Below, piece after piece: positions 1 to 32,477 of a DNA stretch of 64,000 nucleotides. Source of the DNA: Trichostrongylus colubriformis (lineage: Eukaryota; Nematoda; Chromadorea; Rhabditida; Trichostrongylidae). The stretch's first letter is position 1. Each line of letters opens with the position of its first letter. Under the pieces are notes generated by a model, which ran no database searches, had not been told where the DNA came from, and saw nothing but the letters and a program-made list of their open reading frames with translations. Location of the stretch: contig OZ022257.1 in assembly GCA_963978905.1 (NCBI GenBank), positions 19,115,664 to 19,179,663 on the forward strand. The letters are read 5' to 3'. The position numbers were made by a program, and so were the translations under genes.

Positions 1-3000
1 TGACCATGTGGTGCAACGAGACGGATGAATTGTTTCTAAAATTAGGGAACGATGAAAAGTCGACCTTTTCACTTGGGAAAGTCAAACAAACCATTCTGAC
101 TCCGTAGGAGGACATAAACCCTGTGGGTGCACTGTAACCGAAGGCATCCGGAAAGGGCACAATATGCCTGTCATGAACCGTTATTCGAAATCCCACCGCT
201 TCTGATGTTGGCAAATATTCGCTCACATTTGCATACAAAAGAATTCGTAGTCCTGATTTTGATGATTTTGACATTTTGTAAATAGAACAATAACCTTGTC
301 ACCAGAGTCAACGCACCGTAATTTGCTCCTGCCCTATGTGACGATGCTCCTTCATGGTTGAAAGTGTAGCAGTTTCCGTAGGTGTTATCGTAGTACAAAG
401 TGAAATCACTGAAAATCGTTTCCTTTCGCATTTATTTCTACATAACTCGCTGTCTCTAATCACAGAAGGTTTGGATGCCAATGTATTGTTTATTCTGATT
501 TTAGTGTTAACAGGAAAGTAGTACCTAAATGCTTGACGGGCTAATGAAAGGGGTGTAGGTTAGCTGGGGTAATCCTTGAAACAAGCTATGGGAGTGTGGA
601 GAGCAAAAGTAAAGGCAGTTTCATGTAGCAGATGGGACTCTCCACTATTGTCACTAGAGGCTCACAGGAAGCTTTGATGTCATTTGAACTTACGAAAAAA
701 AAACTTGAATTTTTTTAGTTGTTTAGCTTGAAAGTAAGCTTGGTTATACTTCAGCTGGCCCATGAGTTGGAGACCTTGAATCAATCGTGCACGGAAAAAT
801 GAGTTTCTCTGTTACCTATAAATTTATGTTGTATATGCTTAATAAGAGCCGCATGCAAAAATCTCACGCGAAAAACGTGAGGATCTGACGGGGATGCGGC
901 TTCACAAGGTGTCTGCCGAGAGCACTTTTTTTCATATAACTTCGCATGCGGCCCTTATTGAGCAAGTACCTCATAAATGTATAGGTAATAAAGGAACTCG
1001 TTTTTCCACTTTTTTCATTCACTTTTCGGTTCACGATTCCGTCAAACGATACACCATCGTTACATGGCATCTTCCATAGTAATCTTTATCGTCGGATTTT
1101 CTTTGCGCTCTGCGCACTAAACTTGGGGTTGAACTTTGTTTGGAGAAGAGAGGACATGTTTTCTGTGAATGAAAGAAAGAATGCTCGGCACTCAGCGACT
1201 ACTTCCTTTTCCACATGTTGATCTATGAAGTGATTTTCAGAAAAAAAAAGTGTCAGTCGTCTTCTTAGCCATACTATTCTAGGGTCAATTGACGGTCGAC
1301 CCTTTGTAGGAGAGGTCACAAGATCAGTGATGCAGGGGAAGGTGGTATTTCTGTATTTCTCAAACATTTCCATCGACGCAACGCTTGATCCTGATTTCAA
1401 GGTACCCTTTCCTACAAAGATAGATAAGCGTCTTTTTGTGGGCGATTGTAAGAACTTTGCAGGAGGTCTTGAGGAAGCAGTCGTGAATTGTGTTGGGTGA
1501 AGTAAGTGGAAGCGTATAGCGTGTGATAGGGGTTGATGTCTGCAGTTGCAGCAAGCTTACAATATGTCACGTCCAGAGTTCTTGCGGTTGCGGTGTAGCG
1601 GTGGTATAAGTCTTGTAAAAGGTTATAACTGTGATGGTGGTAGTAGGATCCCTGCATACATTGCAGGTGTTGGGCCGCGTAGCGCCGCGTTTGATATTGC
1701 GTGTCTGTTGCTGTCATTAATGTCTATTGTTAGTGTCACACAAGAATATGCTAGGAGACAGACAAGGACTATAAGGCGTCTGCAAGTGCTAGGTTTTAGG
1801 GTGTCTGGTACCCTACTTTCTTGCTTGTTGTTTACAATCATCACTTTGCTGAGAATTAGGAACGGTAACCTTTCCTTTTGAGAGTTAATTTTGGAAATTC
1901 ATGCTCTCAAAGCGCACCTGTAAAGGATCAGAATAGCATTAAGTAGAAAAGTAAAAGTAAATGGGTGGAAGTTCCCGTTAGTGTGGGCCGGTTTGCTATG
2001 AGGATTGACGAATACCAAAGTACAACATGGGCACGGTTGATAAGCAATGACGGAAACCAGAAAAGTCATTATACTCGCATACTCATTCCTCTCCAAAATG
2101 GTAAACTGGTCATAAAAGGTGAGAAAAAATAAAATGCGATAAAACATTGTATAGGTAGATAAGCATTCGTTTGTAGATAAGTTTGTATTGATAACAAATC
2201 ACTCACTTTTTCATGTCACAGTCTTTTTGATTGAAAGAGCACTTGAGAACGAACTCGTCTAGTTGGTGAGACATGCCTTCTTTCTGATCCGGTGTCATGG
2301 AACCGACAACGAACATAAGATTCTGCTGTGCTTGAGTCACAATGGCGATTTCATCGGTCAGGTTCTGGAAAGGGTGTGGAAAAAACAAATATGTTGCTAA
2401 TGCTCACAAGGGCGAACTAATCAGTCTCCCTTACCTCATATCCCAACGCTTGCGTCACATGTGGTGCTTCAGTGGTCGTTGTCGTGGTGACTTTCTCTTT
2501 CAATTTTTTCTGAGATTCCGAACGTTCAGTGACGTTCAACGTTTCGAGTATGTCGTTGGGATCGATTTCAATGATGACACCATCTTCACGGCTTGACACA
2601 CAGTGATTGTACTCTTTGTGACAAAGGCATAGATCAGCCATCTCTTTGATATTTTCAAACGGCTCATTTCCATAGTAGAATCGCATGGGGCAGTGACCAC
2701 TATCGTCCACACATTCAGTACAGATTTTCTCTTTCCAAGTGTTATCTGGAATAGGGTCACACAGATCAGTGATGATAAACCGGTTCTTGGTTAGCATTTC
2801 AATTTCTTACATGGAAAACATGGCCATAGTGTCTTTGAGATCATATCGAGCTGACATAAGCATCTGGAGGAGTGGAGATTCCTCGGTGAGAGAGCGATGT
2901 CTACTGCGACTTTTCCCTTGTACGCGGCGAAGCATGAACCTTTCCTTTCGGCAGTTAACGGATCGACATCACATAAACATTGTGCCAAGGCTTGATGATA

Positions 3001-6000
3001 TCGTCTTTCATGTTTCCGACGTTTCGGTTTCCGCTTTTGTCGCCGAGCTGAAAGGAACAGAGATATTCTCATTCGAAAGCATGCATTGGAACGCATGCTT
3101 CGTCATTGCCGACGAAATGCTACCTCAACCGCCATGCTTATTTTTGTTGAATGCGGCTGTCTTGCATTAGTGTACGAGGCGTATGTGCGTGCGACCGCAC
3201 AATTCGTTCAATAACTTCGATGATGGAACAGGATACCTGAGGTGACTTATACTTCTATTTGTATCATAATCAGCGATCAGCTCGCCCAACCGTTAGCCTT
3301 GCTGCAGTGGTGTCGAATTCAGCTGAGCAAAGGAGCAAGACATCCCAATCTATCAGGACAGCAGGAGCGATTAAGTGGTTGACTATTGAAAGTGAAGAAA
3401 GAGTGCAAAGAACGTCAGGGGAAGAATAGGAGAATGAAATGCTCACGAACTCGAGAAATGGAAACCGCATATCGTTGTGGTCGAGTGCAGCGCATCCCAG
3501 TAAAGGGAATCGCTCGCAGACATGCGGATTTTTGATACAATGATAGATCAGTGATACAGTGTTAGCCAGCCGAATAACGCGCTTACGTATGGATGGTGGA
3601 AAGTCTGCTGCACACTGTGGGCCCTAGTAAATCTGTGAGAGTGCGTCTTTCACTACGAATGCCAATCCTACAGTTAGTGCCGTAAGAGTGTTAAAAATCG
3701 CGCGAAAACGCGTTTTCGCGTTTTTTATCGTTTTTTCGCCATAAATCGATTGATATTGATTATTTTTACTGAACATATATATGTTTTAGAATCAGCTCGC
3801 CGAGCTCTACAAGATGGTACCACTAGTTTTTGATTTTCTCGAATTCGGTACTTGGCCATTTTTTCAAATTCTGAAAAGTTTGAGGGAAAATTTCTTTGAA
3901 ATTTGATGAACTGGCAGCGGAGTCTTCTCAAATCCTTGATCTACGTTCACAGCTCTGTAGGAATTTCAGAGTTTCACTCATTTCAGACGAACCCCTGTTT
4001 CTTGGTGTGGCCCAAAACATCCCTCCGTGTATGCACCCTTGAAAAAACCACTCCCTAACTCATTTTCAAGCGCAAATTTCCCAATAAAATGTACACCGTT
4101 CGATTCTCCAGGAAAAGTGCTATCGAATGATATATGAAAACCTTGGTGTTCATAAAATTCTTATTTCCCTCATTTCCAGCCTTTTCCTTTTGTCAATCGA
4201 CTTCTCAAGCTCTAGTCCGCCGCATCGATCGACGTGCATGGCCATGGGAAAGCTGTGGCGCCATCGTGACGACCCCGCGCTATCCACGTGCACGACCGTG
4301 GGAAACTGCTCGGCTGGGAGGGGGAGCGCTCACGATCGATTACCCCGTCGGAACGCCGAGCAGTTTCCCACGGCCGTGCACGTGGATAGCGCGGGGCCGT
4401 CACGAAGGCGCCACAGCTTTCCCATGGCCATGCACGTCGATCGATGCGGCGGAATAGAGCTTGGGAAGTCGATTGACAAAAGGAAAAGGCTGGAAATGAG
4501 GGAAATAAGAATTTTATGAACACCAAGGTTTTCATATATCATTCGATAGCACTTTTCCTGGAGAATCGAACGGTGTACATTTTATTGGGAAATTTGCGCT
4601 TGAAAATGAGTTAGGGAGTGGTTTTTTTGACTATTGAAAGTGAAGAAAGAGTGCAAAGAACGTCAGGGGAAGAATAGGAGAATGAAATGCTCACGAACTC
4701 GAGAAATGGAAACCGCATATCGTTGTGGTCGAGTGCAGCGCATCCCAGTAAAGGGAATCGCTCGCAGACATGCGGATTTTTGATACAATGATAGATCAGT
4801 GATACAGTGTTAGCCAGCCGAATAACGCGCTTACGTATGGATGGTGGAAAGTCTGCTGCACACTGTGGGCCCTAGTAAATCTGTGAGAGTGCGTCTTTCA
4901 CTACGAATGCCAATCCTACAGTTAGTGCCGTAAGAGTGTTAAAAATCGCGCGAAAACGCGTTTTCGCGCGATTTTTAACACTCTTACGGCACTAACTGTA
5001 GCACCGTTTTCGTCCGCCACTAACTAGTTTGTTTCCCAAACTCCAAAATTACTGCTCATGTTACCTTAGAAGCAGCTCTAGAAATTTTACAGTGCAACTG
5101 TGTTTATTTTTGATTGCTTCTCAAACACATCAAAAGAAAGCGTATTGTTTGAAAAGAAAAGGATTATATTTGTTGTTATCTGCATCTACCAATCTGTTAC
5201 ATAAAATTGCCCCGGAATAGTATTTGTATCAGTTTATGCGAGCTTAATGGAGCCGACCGAGTGGGAAAATTTAACACACCGCGTGAAGGGACTTTGATGA
5301 TTTTCATTCCGCTTCCTGTAGAAGGCACTGTGAGGGGTAAGGAATAAGTGAGGACTGAGAAGGCAAGTTTTCTGAAAACATATCCAACATAGGCGAGGTA
5401 AGGTGTGGCGAAACCTGTATCAGAATAGCCCGGTATGGGGTCTTATCACGATCCCGCTGCCACGCAACCGCCGGAACAGTTGTCTGTAGGTCGGGACGAC
5501 GTTTGTGGCCTACTGACTTTGCACTCAGCCGTTTGCATCTGTACCCCATCGCATAGTGATGCAGAGGGGCGCGAAAGAGTAAGAATGAGAAAGAGCCTCC
5601 GAGTTCCTATTTCTTGGGGTCCTGCGTAGTTACATCGCTGAGCACCTTTGCCTTCATCTTCAATTATTCCATTGTATGCCAAATTTACCCCTTCGTGTCT
5701 CCAAAGGAGAAGAAGTAGTATCGAATCCGGTGCCAAACACTGCATGCGAGAAAATATAACGCTTCCACACGCACTAAAAACTGTAATACATCGAGAATCA
5801 TTGGAAAGGATTTTGCTTTCAAAATATGACCATCCCTCCTTTCGAAGAACACGACGCCGTTCCTCAACCGGTGCGTGCACCTGATTGTATCGACTTCTAT
5901 GCCTGGCTTTCTCTGATGGATCTGATTTATTTTGCAATATATCTGTCATCAGAAACTGTAGCTAATGGCTGAGAATTGATTGATCCTATTATGCAATTTT

Positions 6001-8492
6001 TTCGGTAATTGCTTTTTTCATTCGTCGCCAGTGTAAATTACGTAGATGAATTAATGCTTGATTGTGCCGCTGTGGTATTCATTACAGACCAGCTGCATGA
6101 AAATGAATTCGTTTATGGGAAATTTATAAGGGAGCGGACCCGGGGCAAGCATTTCAAAGCGAGTCTCCTTTAGATTGGGTAAATCATGACATGAAACGAC
6201 GAAGATTACACAGTGACCAGAAGTGGACTTCTTAGTTTGAGATCAACGTGAGTGGGTATTTTTTCAAATACAATTCCCAAATTGCTAAATCTGCAAATTC
6301 AATACTCTGTAAGAGTGCAATAGTGTTTTCCGAGTAATAAATAAGAAAGCGTAAATAGAAAGGTATACAAATTTAAATACACCTTTTGAATGAAAATGGG
6401 TGGCTATAGCGGCAGCGATTCCTTCTGTCTTATCTCCGGATGATATTCTTTTGGAATAAGCGTCGATCTGGAAAGCTTGGCTACATTTATCATCGCGGCA
6501 AGATAGAGATCTACTTTGAAAAAAACACACCATGGCTTTAGTCTCCGGATTTAGATTTATAGCACTTTTTTTGTACGGATTCAAATTGCACAGTGTGATA
6601 GAAGGGAATGGCGCATTTTCAAATTTCAGCTGAAATGCAATGCATGGTATTTGTACTGAGGAGAATGATATGAATGAGACTGTTTTTGAAAAAAATATGA
6701 TTATTCTGTTTTACTATCATTTCTGGCTCCTCTGAAATTTTTGTTGTCACTCTTAAACATTTTGTTGGAATGAATTATTGGAGATTTGGGATTTCCGGGC
6801 AAGTTTCGCAGAATCCAAGCAAACGTATCGAAAGATCGAGGGATTACGAGGAAATTTTTGGTTTTTTGTAGCTCCAATTAGAATGGGTCTTAAATTTCGC
6901 AATAGTGTTTGTAGCTATTTCCAGTGGTTACCATTACTTCGGTTTTGATTTTTTAAAATCTGATTAGCTTCTTTAATGGCTAATATAGAAATTCCGGTAA
7001 GGTGAAAGCAAGCATCATGGGTAACATGGTTTTTTTGCTTTTGGAACAGAGCATTCTGGCAAAAGAGGGAGTGAAACTCATGGTTGCGTTCGAGTTTGCT
7101 AAAAGAAATATTGCATTATTGCGACCACATTTTTGGTCCACTAGGTGGCATCATCAGAGAGGGAAGGGTTATAGATGTAATGCGGGTGCTGAATTTCACG
7201 GGAAACGAATTGTTTCTTTTTTTTCTCCAAATCGACGCGGGTGACACTATACGATTGTACAAGTGTTCGGTTTCTATGAGCGGCAAGCATTCTTCTTACT
7301 CAGACACATGTTGTTTAAAGTTTGACGTGCGTTATGAAAATCGATGAGAATTCGGAGTGGATGGTTAGCTAACAAAACGATCCATAATCGATTTTGGTTC
7401 CACTCCACAAATTTTATCGAACTGGTCGATCGGTACAGATTTTAGCATCTGTCTCCATGAAGAAGTATCAGAAATAGGAGAAGAATCAGTGATGTCACAA
7501 TAGTATGAATACGAGAATGTGAAATAAATGTATAAAAACTGAATAGAAATTTTAAAAAAGTAAAAGAAAGGAATGATAGAGTTCAGAAGGCAACTTACGT
7601 CGAGATCAACAGTCTTTGCATATTGCAGATATTTAACAACAAGAAAGAATATTTGTATAGCTAAACAGATGAAACACAGCCAAAATGCCGAATACCAAAA
7701 ACATCGCCATCTCTTATTAGGAGCAAGAGCGGCATGGCTAATCCCGTGAAATGTGCTTTGGCGTTCGAATCGATGCCGAATCTCTTTATAGTTCAAATGG
7801 CCTGGTACCCGTATTTTAGTGAGGCCTAAAATGATAGCATGTTACGGATAGACACCTTTCTGAGTTTGGGAATCGGCTAGCACTCTAGTGCAACTTGCCT
7901 TTATGAAAAGTAGAACGACGACGGTTAATATCTATTTTTTCGTTCATGTTAACAGCAGAAAGCTGGGACACCGACAGCACATTATAGTAGAACTGAGACA
8001 GCTACTTGAGCTAGTGGGCAGGCGATCAACATACTCACGATGTAAACACGGTGGAGGTAATAATGGGTGTCAGGTACACTAATCGATTCATGACAGTCAC
8101 CTAATGCACTTGATATCGTCATCTACAGCTGGTAATCATAAACTATCAGTGTAGAGTTACGATCATATCATAGTGTCCTGATAGAAAAAGCCATATCGCT
8201 TTATTAACTCACCTATCGGTGGTTTGAGAGACATTCTTCGTCGCACATTCTGCCACTTATTCGTGTTATCACCACGTGATGACCGATGTGCTATGAGATC
8301 TTTATTGGCAAATCTAATATTTTTACTTTCCTCAGATGGTTGTCGGGTTCCAGCAAAGGAAGATTTGTGAATTTTATCTTCTTCGGATGGCTGTCGAGTT
8401 CCAGCAAAGAAAGGTTTATGAGTGTCGACCCTAGACTGTTCTTGAGATAAGTTTCGAGCCAAAGGTGGGTGGGACTCCTCGTTGCCATCCAT
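1..8492 (-). CDS. DEG/ENaC-family cation channel subunit (3' end beyond window)
   Basis: Amiloride-sensitive-type sodium channel subunit of the plasma membrane. Ten exons join in consistent phase: 8492-8213, 7825-7599, 6629-6531, 6467-6383, 3047-2811, 2745-2435, 2364-2207, 408-317, 252-92 and 35-1 (cut by the edge), about 561 residues. Seen: ATG at 8492; a hydrophilic N-terminus with two copies of [10 protein letters not shown]; the family His-Gly gating motif (TFHG, about residues 118-121); a first membrane helix at about 134-156; the post-TM1 block [17 protein letters not shown]; Cys-rich extracellular blocks ([18 protein letters not shown], a CSFN motif, YGNCYTFN) and [15 protein letters not shown]2 and the C-terminus lie left of position 1. 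The 3.3-kb intron holds a fold-back element and a duplication; the 1.8-kb intron holds a MITE. The family assignment is firm; the exact nematode ortholog (del/asic/unc-8 type) is not resolved. ire-1 lies head to head on the right. Confidence 0.88.
783..1008. mobile_element. short MITE-A copy
   Basis: Both ends read inward from a GTGCACGGAAAAATGAG-type end on the left and its complement (CTCGTTTTTCCA) on the right, with GCCGCATGC motifs inside. This is a shortened member of the family seen whole at 30839-31267. It lies in the 1.8-kb intron of the DEG/ENaC gene. Confidence 0.6.
1026..2206. other. intron sequence without recognisable gene
   Basis: This is the rest of the 1.8-kb DEG/ENaC intron. 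An open frame at 1546-1881 on the plus strand shows no family motif. Nothing else was recognised. Confidence 0.4.
3379..3720. repeat. 342-bp direct repeat, copy 1
   Basis: Begins TTGACTATTGAAAGTG and is nearly base-for-base the same as 4627-4968. It ends inside the left half plus core of a palindrome that is complete in copy 2. It lies in the 3.3-kb DEG/ENaC intron. Confidence 0.9.
4043..4626. mobile_element. fold-back (long inverted repeat) element
   Basis: About 584 bp, reading AAAAACCACTCCCTAACTC inward from the left and its complement from the right. The two arms of about 270 bp pair almost throughout, leaving a loop of about 45 bp near 4312-4356. It is flanked by TTGA on both sides (4039-4042 and 4627-4630), a likely target duplication. 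Open frames appear symmetrically on both strands only because of the palindrome; no transposase is encoded. Confidence 0.8.
4627..4968. repeat. 342-bp direct repeat, copy 2
   Basis: Matches 3379-3720. Its first four bases are also the right-hand TTGA flank of the fold-back element. Confidence 0.9.
4916..5001. repeat. perfect 86-bp palindrome
   Basis: CTACAGTTAGTGCCGTAAG on the left is mirrored by its complement on the right, meeting at AAAACGCGTTTT. It is complete here and cut after the core in copy 1 of the 342-bp repeat. Confidence 0.85.
5321..5652 (-). mobile_element. TTAGGGG-type MITE (family of 21076-21481), inverted and degraded
   Basis: Carries, in reverse orientation, the landmarks of the element at 21076: GGTCTTATCACGATCCCGC, GTTCCTATTTCTTGGGGTC and a GCTGAGCACCT end. 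It lies in a DEG/ENaC intron. Confidence 0.55.
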
Positions 8493-9312
8493 CGTTGTAA
8501 AAAGTCCCAAGAAGAATAGTTGAAAGTGCAGACAGCAGTCAACTGTGTTAGTAAGTTGACAGCATCGAAACTATCTTTCCGACCAAATAGACGGAGCTGT
8601 GGCTCAGATTCCAGGATGTTGTGCGAATATATGATCACATAGAATCGCAGTCTGTGATCCTGTATCCGTAAAGATTATCTGAAAGGTCTTCGATCGATCA
8701 AGTGCGGATTGCACTGAAAACATAAAGTATCAAGCTATCGAATAAAATATTGATCAGGGAAACTGAGCAACGTCGAGAGCGAGCCACAAATCAGTGGCGA
8801 CCTCAGGCAGATAGCAGGAGGATAGGCGGCGGCTGTCGACGGACTATGACACGCATATAAACAGAAAGGAAGAGATAAATGGCCCAGGTGTTATGGATCC
8901 TTCGTCATGCCCAACATTTCGATGGTGACCGTAAAACCACTTCCGGTATGTGTTTCGTGGAAATCCATACAGGATGTGGCTTCTCAATCGGCTGAGGTTT
9001 GGCGAGTAGAGATGATCTATTATGGAATACCCGTTCCACATCTGCTCAACAATAAAAGCTTTCCGTTCGCTCTTATTACACTCTGTTACAAATGCATGCC
9101 ATCATCTGCCACAACTGGGTACATAATAATGTGTCAAGTGTTTGAAAAATGTTGGTCATTGTTCACATCATATTCTCCTTCCCCAGATCTGTCAGATGTC
9201 GTTGTCTGTTGTAAACGACAGCTATAGATCTCCTTGACCGTTTGCGGAAGCAGTGTTCTACTCGCATATAGTGCCTCAGTAAAATTTGTAATCCCATGTG
9301 ACATTTCTGCAG
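8493..9312. other. head-to-head intergenic interval between DEG/ENaC gene and ire-1
   Basis: Both coding parts face away from this interval of 820 bp, so it should hold the channel promoter. No luminal-domain coding sequence for ire-1 was recognised here on the plus strand. A short frame near 8889-8944 bounded by AG and GT was considered and set aside. Confidence 0.4.
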
Positions 9313-29277
<19,965 letters not shown>

Positions 29278-30478
29278 TTAATACCTGGAGGAGAGAAAAC
29301 TATAAATGAAGGTCCTCCAAGGTAGCAGGTTCTTGTAAGTTTGTATTTTCTCTATGTCTGGTAGGCTGTGCCCAGGAGGAGGCATCTCCAGCTACACTCT
29401 GTTTTGTACACTTGATCCTGTGCTCTTCATATGATCTCATACGGTTGTCCCAGCTTTGCGATTTGCTGCTTCCCGCAACTCCATGCGTAACTATTTCAAT
29501 AAGCAGTACTTTTGTTTTTGCTGTTTTGCTCTCTCCTTCTTTCATCGACGGAAATCCTCCTGATTGATTATTGACTATTATTTCTTCTTCTTCATTTTTT
29601 GTCTTATCGAAACTTTCTCATTCTGTTGTTGCAGTTCTAGTCAGTGCTTGAAGCCGTATGGTTTATGTATCATAGGAATAGGAATTACCGCTACTCCTGA
29701 CTCTGAGGTGCTCCACACAGGACCGCCCCAGTGTTTTTTGCTCTAAAAGCACGTGTGTCTTTCGTACGCGGTCCCATTGTGATATTTATGGTTTACCTCC
29801 TTATAAGTTTTACCAGCGACTAGTAGCCTTTACAGGTGTATAGCCCGAATTGTGACGATGTTTTGATATTTTTGTAGCTTTAGTAGCATCCCTTTATCCG
29901 TAATTTTTGAAAGTTGTTTTCCGTTGGGAATCGTTTTTCCAGCTTGTACATACATCTTTTTGCTTGAAATAAGTATTGTACAGTTACTTCGGGTTCCTTT
30001 GTTGTTTAGTGTAGCATGAAATAGTTATGGGATTTGATCTCTCGTCATTGGTCTAGAGAGTTTGTATAAAGATGGCATTTTGATTGATGCTTCTTCTCCA
30101 GGTTATTATTTTAATTATATGCCAGATTGGGTGGATGTGGACGCTCGAAAATGAGACTGGAAGTATTCGGGGATCGTTACTGATGAAAAAGGGGAAGGCA
30201 ACAGTGGGACACCGTGTAGAAAAGCCTCCTTAATTAAATTTTGCAGTGGTACAGTGTATACGGAACATGCATCTTCTGATTCCTTCGATCGTGACATGCA
30301 CTTGTCATGTCCATGGAAATTCCATTCCATTGATTCTAACTCCCACTAGAATCGTGATTAGATACAGTAATGAACAAAAACACGAAAAACAAGAAATTTC
30401 CTAGGTTCCAAAGCAGAAATCGAAAAAGTGCAGTTCAAATTACCGCGCTAAATATTGACTTGCTTCTCACAGGCTCCA
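29278..30478. other. intergenic, no gene recognised
   Basis: Downstream of ire-1. No AATAAA lies close to its stop and no coding exon was recognised. Confidence 0.4.
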
Positions 30479-31372
30479 CGGAAAAACTCACCGGCGCGTG
30501 CTGGGTGGCGTCATAGCCACCGCGCGGCGCGAAGGCCTACGTTCCTATCATTGTACTTTAGTGAGGGTAATCTGGTTGGTGCATTGCCAATACACTAAGG
30601 GCGAGCACATGATGCAGCGGCAAGCTTTGTTGCCTTGACTGAGATACGACAGCTGGGAAAGCTGGCCCTTTTTGTGTATCTACCCTGTTCAGCCGTATGC
30701 ATTCGCCTCAGCCTAATGATGTAGAAGTTTCAGGAGAATGGGAGTGCTCCGTCCGATGTATAACCAGCGGGGAAACATAAAGTACAAAAGCGCCAGCCAT
30801 CTCAACTTCGGTGGACTGACAGCAAGGTGAATCTGATTAAAGGAATCGTCCACGGAAAATGAGTTTTTGTGTTACTCATGTATTTATGTAGTATTTGCCT
30901 AATGTTGGCCTCATGCAAAATTTCACGCGAAAAAATATGAATCTGGCTGAGATACAGCACCACAAAGTGCGGTCCCAGTGGGCGGGGACTCTGTGCAAAA
31001 GCCTCGTCCCGTCTTCCGCCGCCGTTGGGAACGGAGAGTATGACTGTTTACGTAACCTTCTGTTCCTACAATGCGTCTCCGACCACGGCGGACGCGGTAC
31101 GAGGCTTTTACACGAAGGCCCCGCCCACTGAGACCGCACTTTGTGGTGCTGTATCTCAGCCAGATTCACATTTTTTCGCGTGAAATTTTGCATGAGGCCA
31201 ACATTGGGCGAATACAACATAAATATATGGGTAACACAAAAACTCATTTTCCGTGGACGATTCCTTTAAAGCGCAATGTTTGTAGCACAGGCTATCGCAC
31301 GCCGCCGTGTCTCGTGGGGGCTGCGACGTACCCAGCACGCGCCGCTTACGCGCGCCGGTGAGTTTTTCCCTC
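30479..31372. mobile_element. inverted-repeat element interrupted by MITE-A
   Basis: GGAAAAACTCACCGGCGCG at the left is mirrored by CGCGCCGGTGAGTTTTTCC at the right, with more imperfect GC-rich complementarity inward (GCGCGTGCTGGGT / ACCCAGCACGCGC). A complete MITE-A sits between them, so this is an older element split by a younger one. Confidence 0.6.
30839..31267. mobile_element. MITE-A, complete copy with TTAA duplication
   Basis: 429 bp, ends AAAGGAATCGTCCACGG and complement. TTAA is shared at both junctions. The long arms include GATACAGCACCACAAAGTGC and complement. Confidence 0.85.
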
Positions 31373-31512
31373 CTCCCCTTCTCATACTGCGTATGACCAT
31401 GCGGTCACCTCCTCGTTGCTCCTACAGCCCTCACTGCAGCGTATCTTCGGATGTCCCATCAAGCCGGACGTCACTTCTAGAAGCTGTGCGTCCACTTGAT
31501 CCTTGTTCCCTT

Positions 31513-31607
31513 GCGTGAAACTGTACATGCGGCCCTAAGTAAACAAGTACGACATAAATATGTACATGAGCAACGGAAGGCTCAAGTTTTCGTGGACGGT
31601 TCCTTTA
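31513..31607. mobile_element. MITE-A, right-half fragment
   Basis: Matches only the right arm of the family (CATGCGGCC ... CGTGGACGGTTCCTTTA). Confidence 0.65.
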
Positions 31608-31874
31608 CTTTACCAGCAACGTATCTTTCTAGGAAGACAGCCATTTAGTTTTTTTTTTGCATCAGCCCCAATGTTCAAGGGCAGGGTTCGAAACACGTCG
31701 ACAGTTTGGCCTGTAACCCGAGTAGGCGCCAGTACTGCTCAAACAGGTCACCAGGCATGCATATTGCCGCACCTCATGAAGAGCTCCTTCCTAGGCCCGT
31801 CGTGGATTGGCAGCACGCTAGGCCTTCTTGTGTGATCTGCCCCAGTTACGCAGTCCTGCCTTTCGTTAAGTTAT

Positions 31875-32140
31875 GCTTCACCTGTATCACCTACCGACCC
31901 ATTGAGTCAGAGTCCCGATGGGGCGCCAGCAACATCTCCATTTGTTCCCTTCGCGAGCTAGAGCAGCACACTGAAGTCTTCCAGCTCCAGAAACAAGCAT
32001 CCTCCTGTTTCCTTTCGTGAAGAAGTCTGACCATCAGGTCGGCGACCGTCTATGGGTGTTCGTTTGATGCTTCGAAAGTTCCATTTGGTAACCATTGTGG
32101 CCAAACAGTCATCGTCATCGCATGACTGTCCTGTCATCTT
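31875..32140 (-). mobile_element. RTE 3'-end fragment
   Basis: Parallels 17240-17450: CACCTGTATCACCT, GGGCGCCAGCAACATCTCC and CGTGAAGAAGTCTGA. A typical 5'-truncated insertion or relic. Confidence 0.7.
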
Positions 32141-32477
32141 GTCGACAACAGCAGTAGGTATAAGTTATGCTTATGGACCTAATATCTTTTTCTTTTGCCA
32201 TCTTCGTGACAGAAGGGCAATGGCATATCATAAACAGAATAGCTTCAAAGAATGTTTTCATTACCACGGAAGTAGTGAGCAATGCAGTCACACTGAAAAT
32301 AGTTTGGAATTGCGATTATCTTGGCCAAAGGAAGTGTGCACGAGATTATGAATTGAGTGAAGGTGATTGCATTTAGTCTCGTTTGCCCAAAGCCAAATCG
32401 GAAGGTGGAGGAAGACCAAATTCAGAGCTGCAATAAAGAAATTTCCGGATGCACAGCAACACAACACTAACACATCG

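Noticed and set aside
1546..1881. 111-codon open frame on the plus strand
   Set aside because: It lies in a channel intron, has no family motif and no splice or start context supporting a gene.
2739..3170. 143-codon plus-strand open frame
   Set aside because: It is antisense to two well-supported DEG/ENaC exons.
4127..4542. Pairs of similar open frames on both strands
   Set aside because: They mirror each other because the region is a fold-back palindrome; no protein family is recognised.
8889..8944. Possible ire-1 luminal exon (frame VLWILRHAQHFDGDRKTTS between AG and GTATGT)
   Set aside because: It begins like the DVLWI block of IRE1 but the following text does not match, and no downstream exon joins in phase before 9313.
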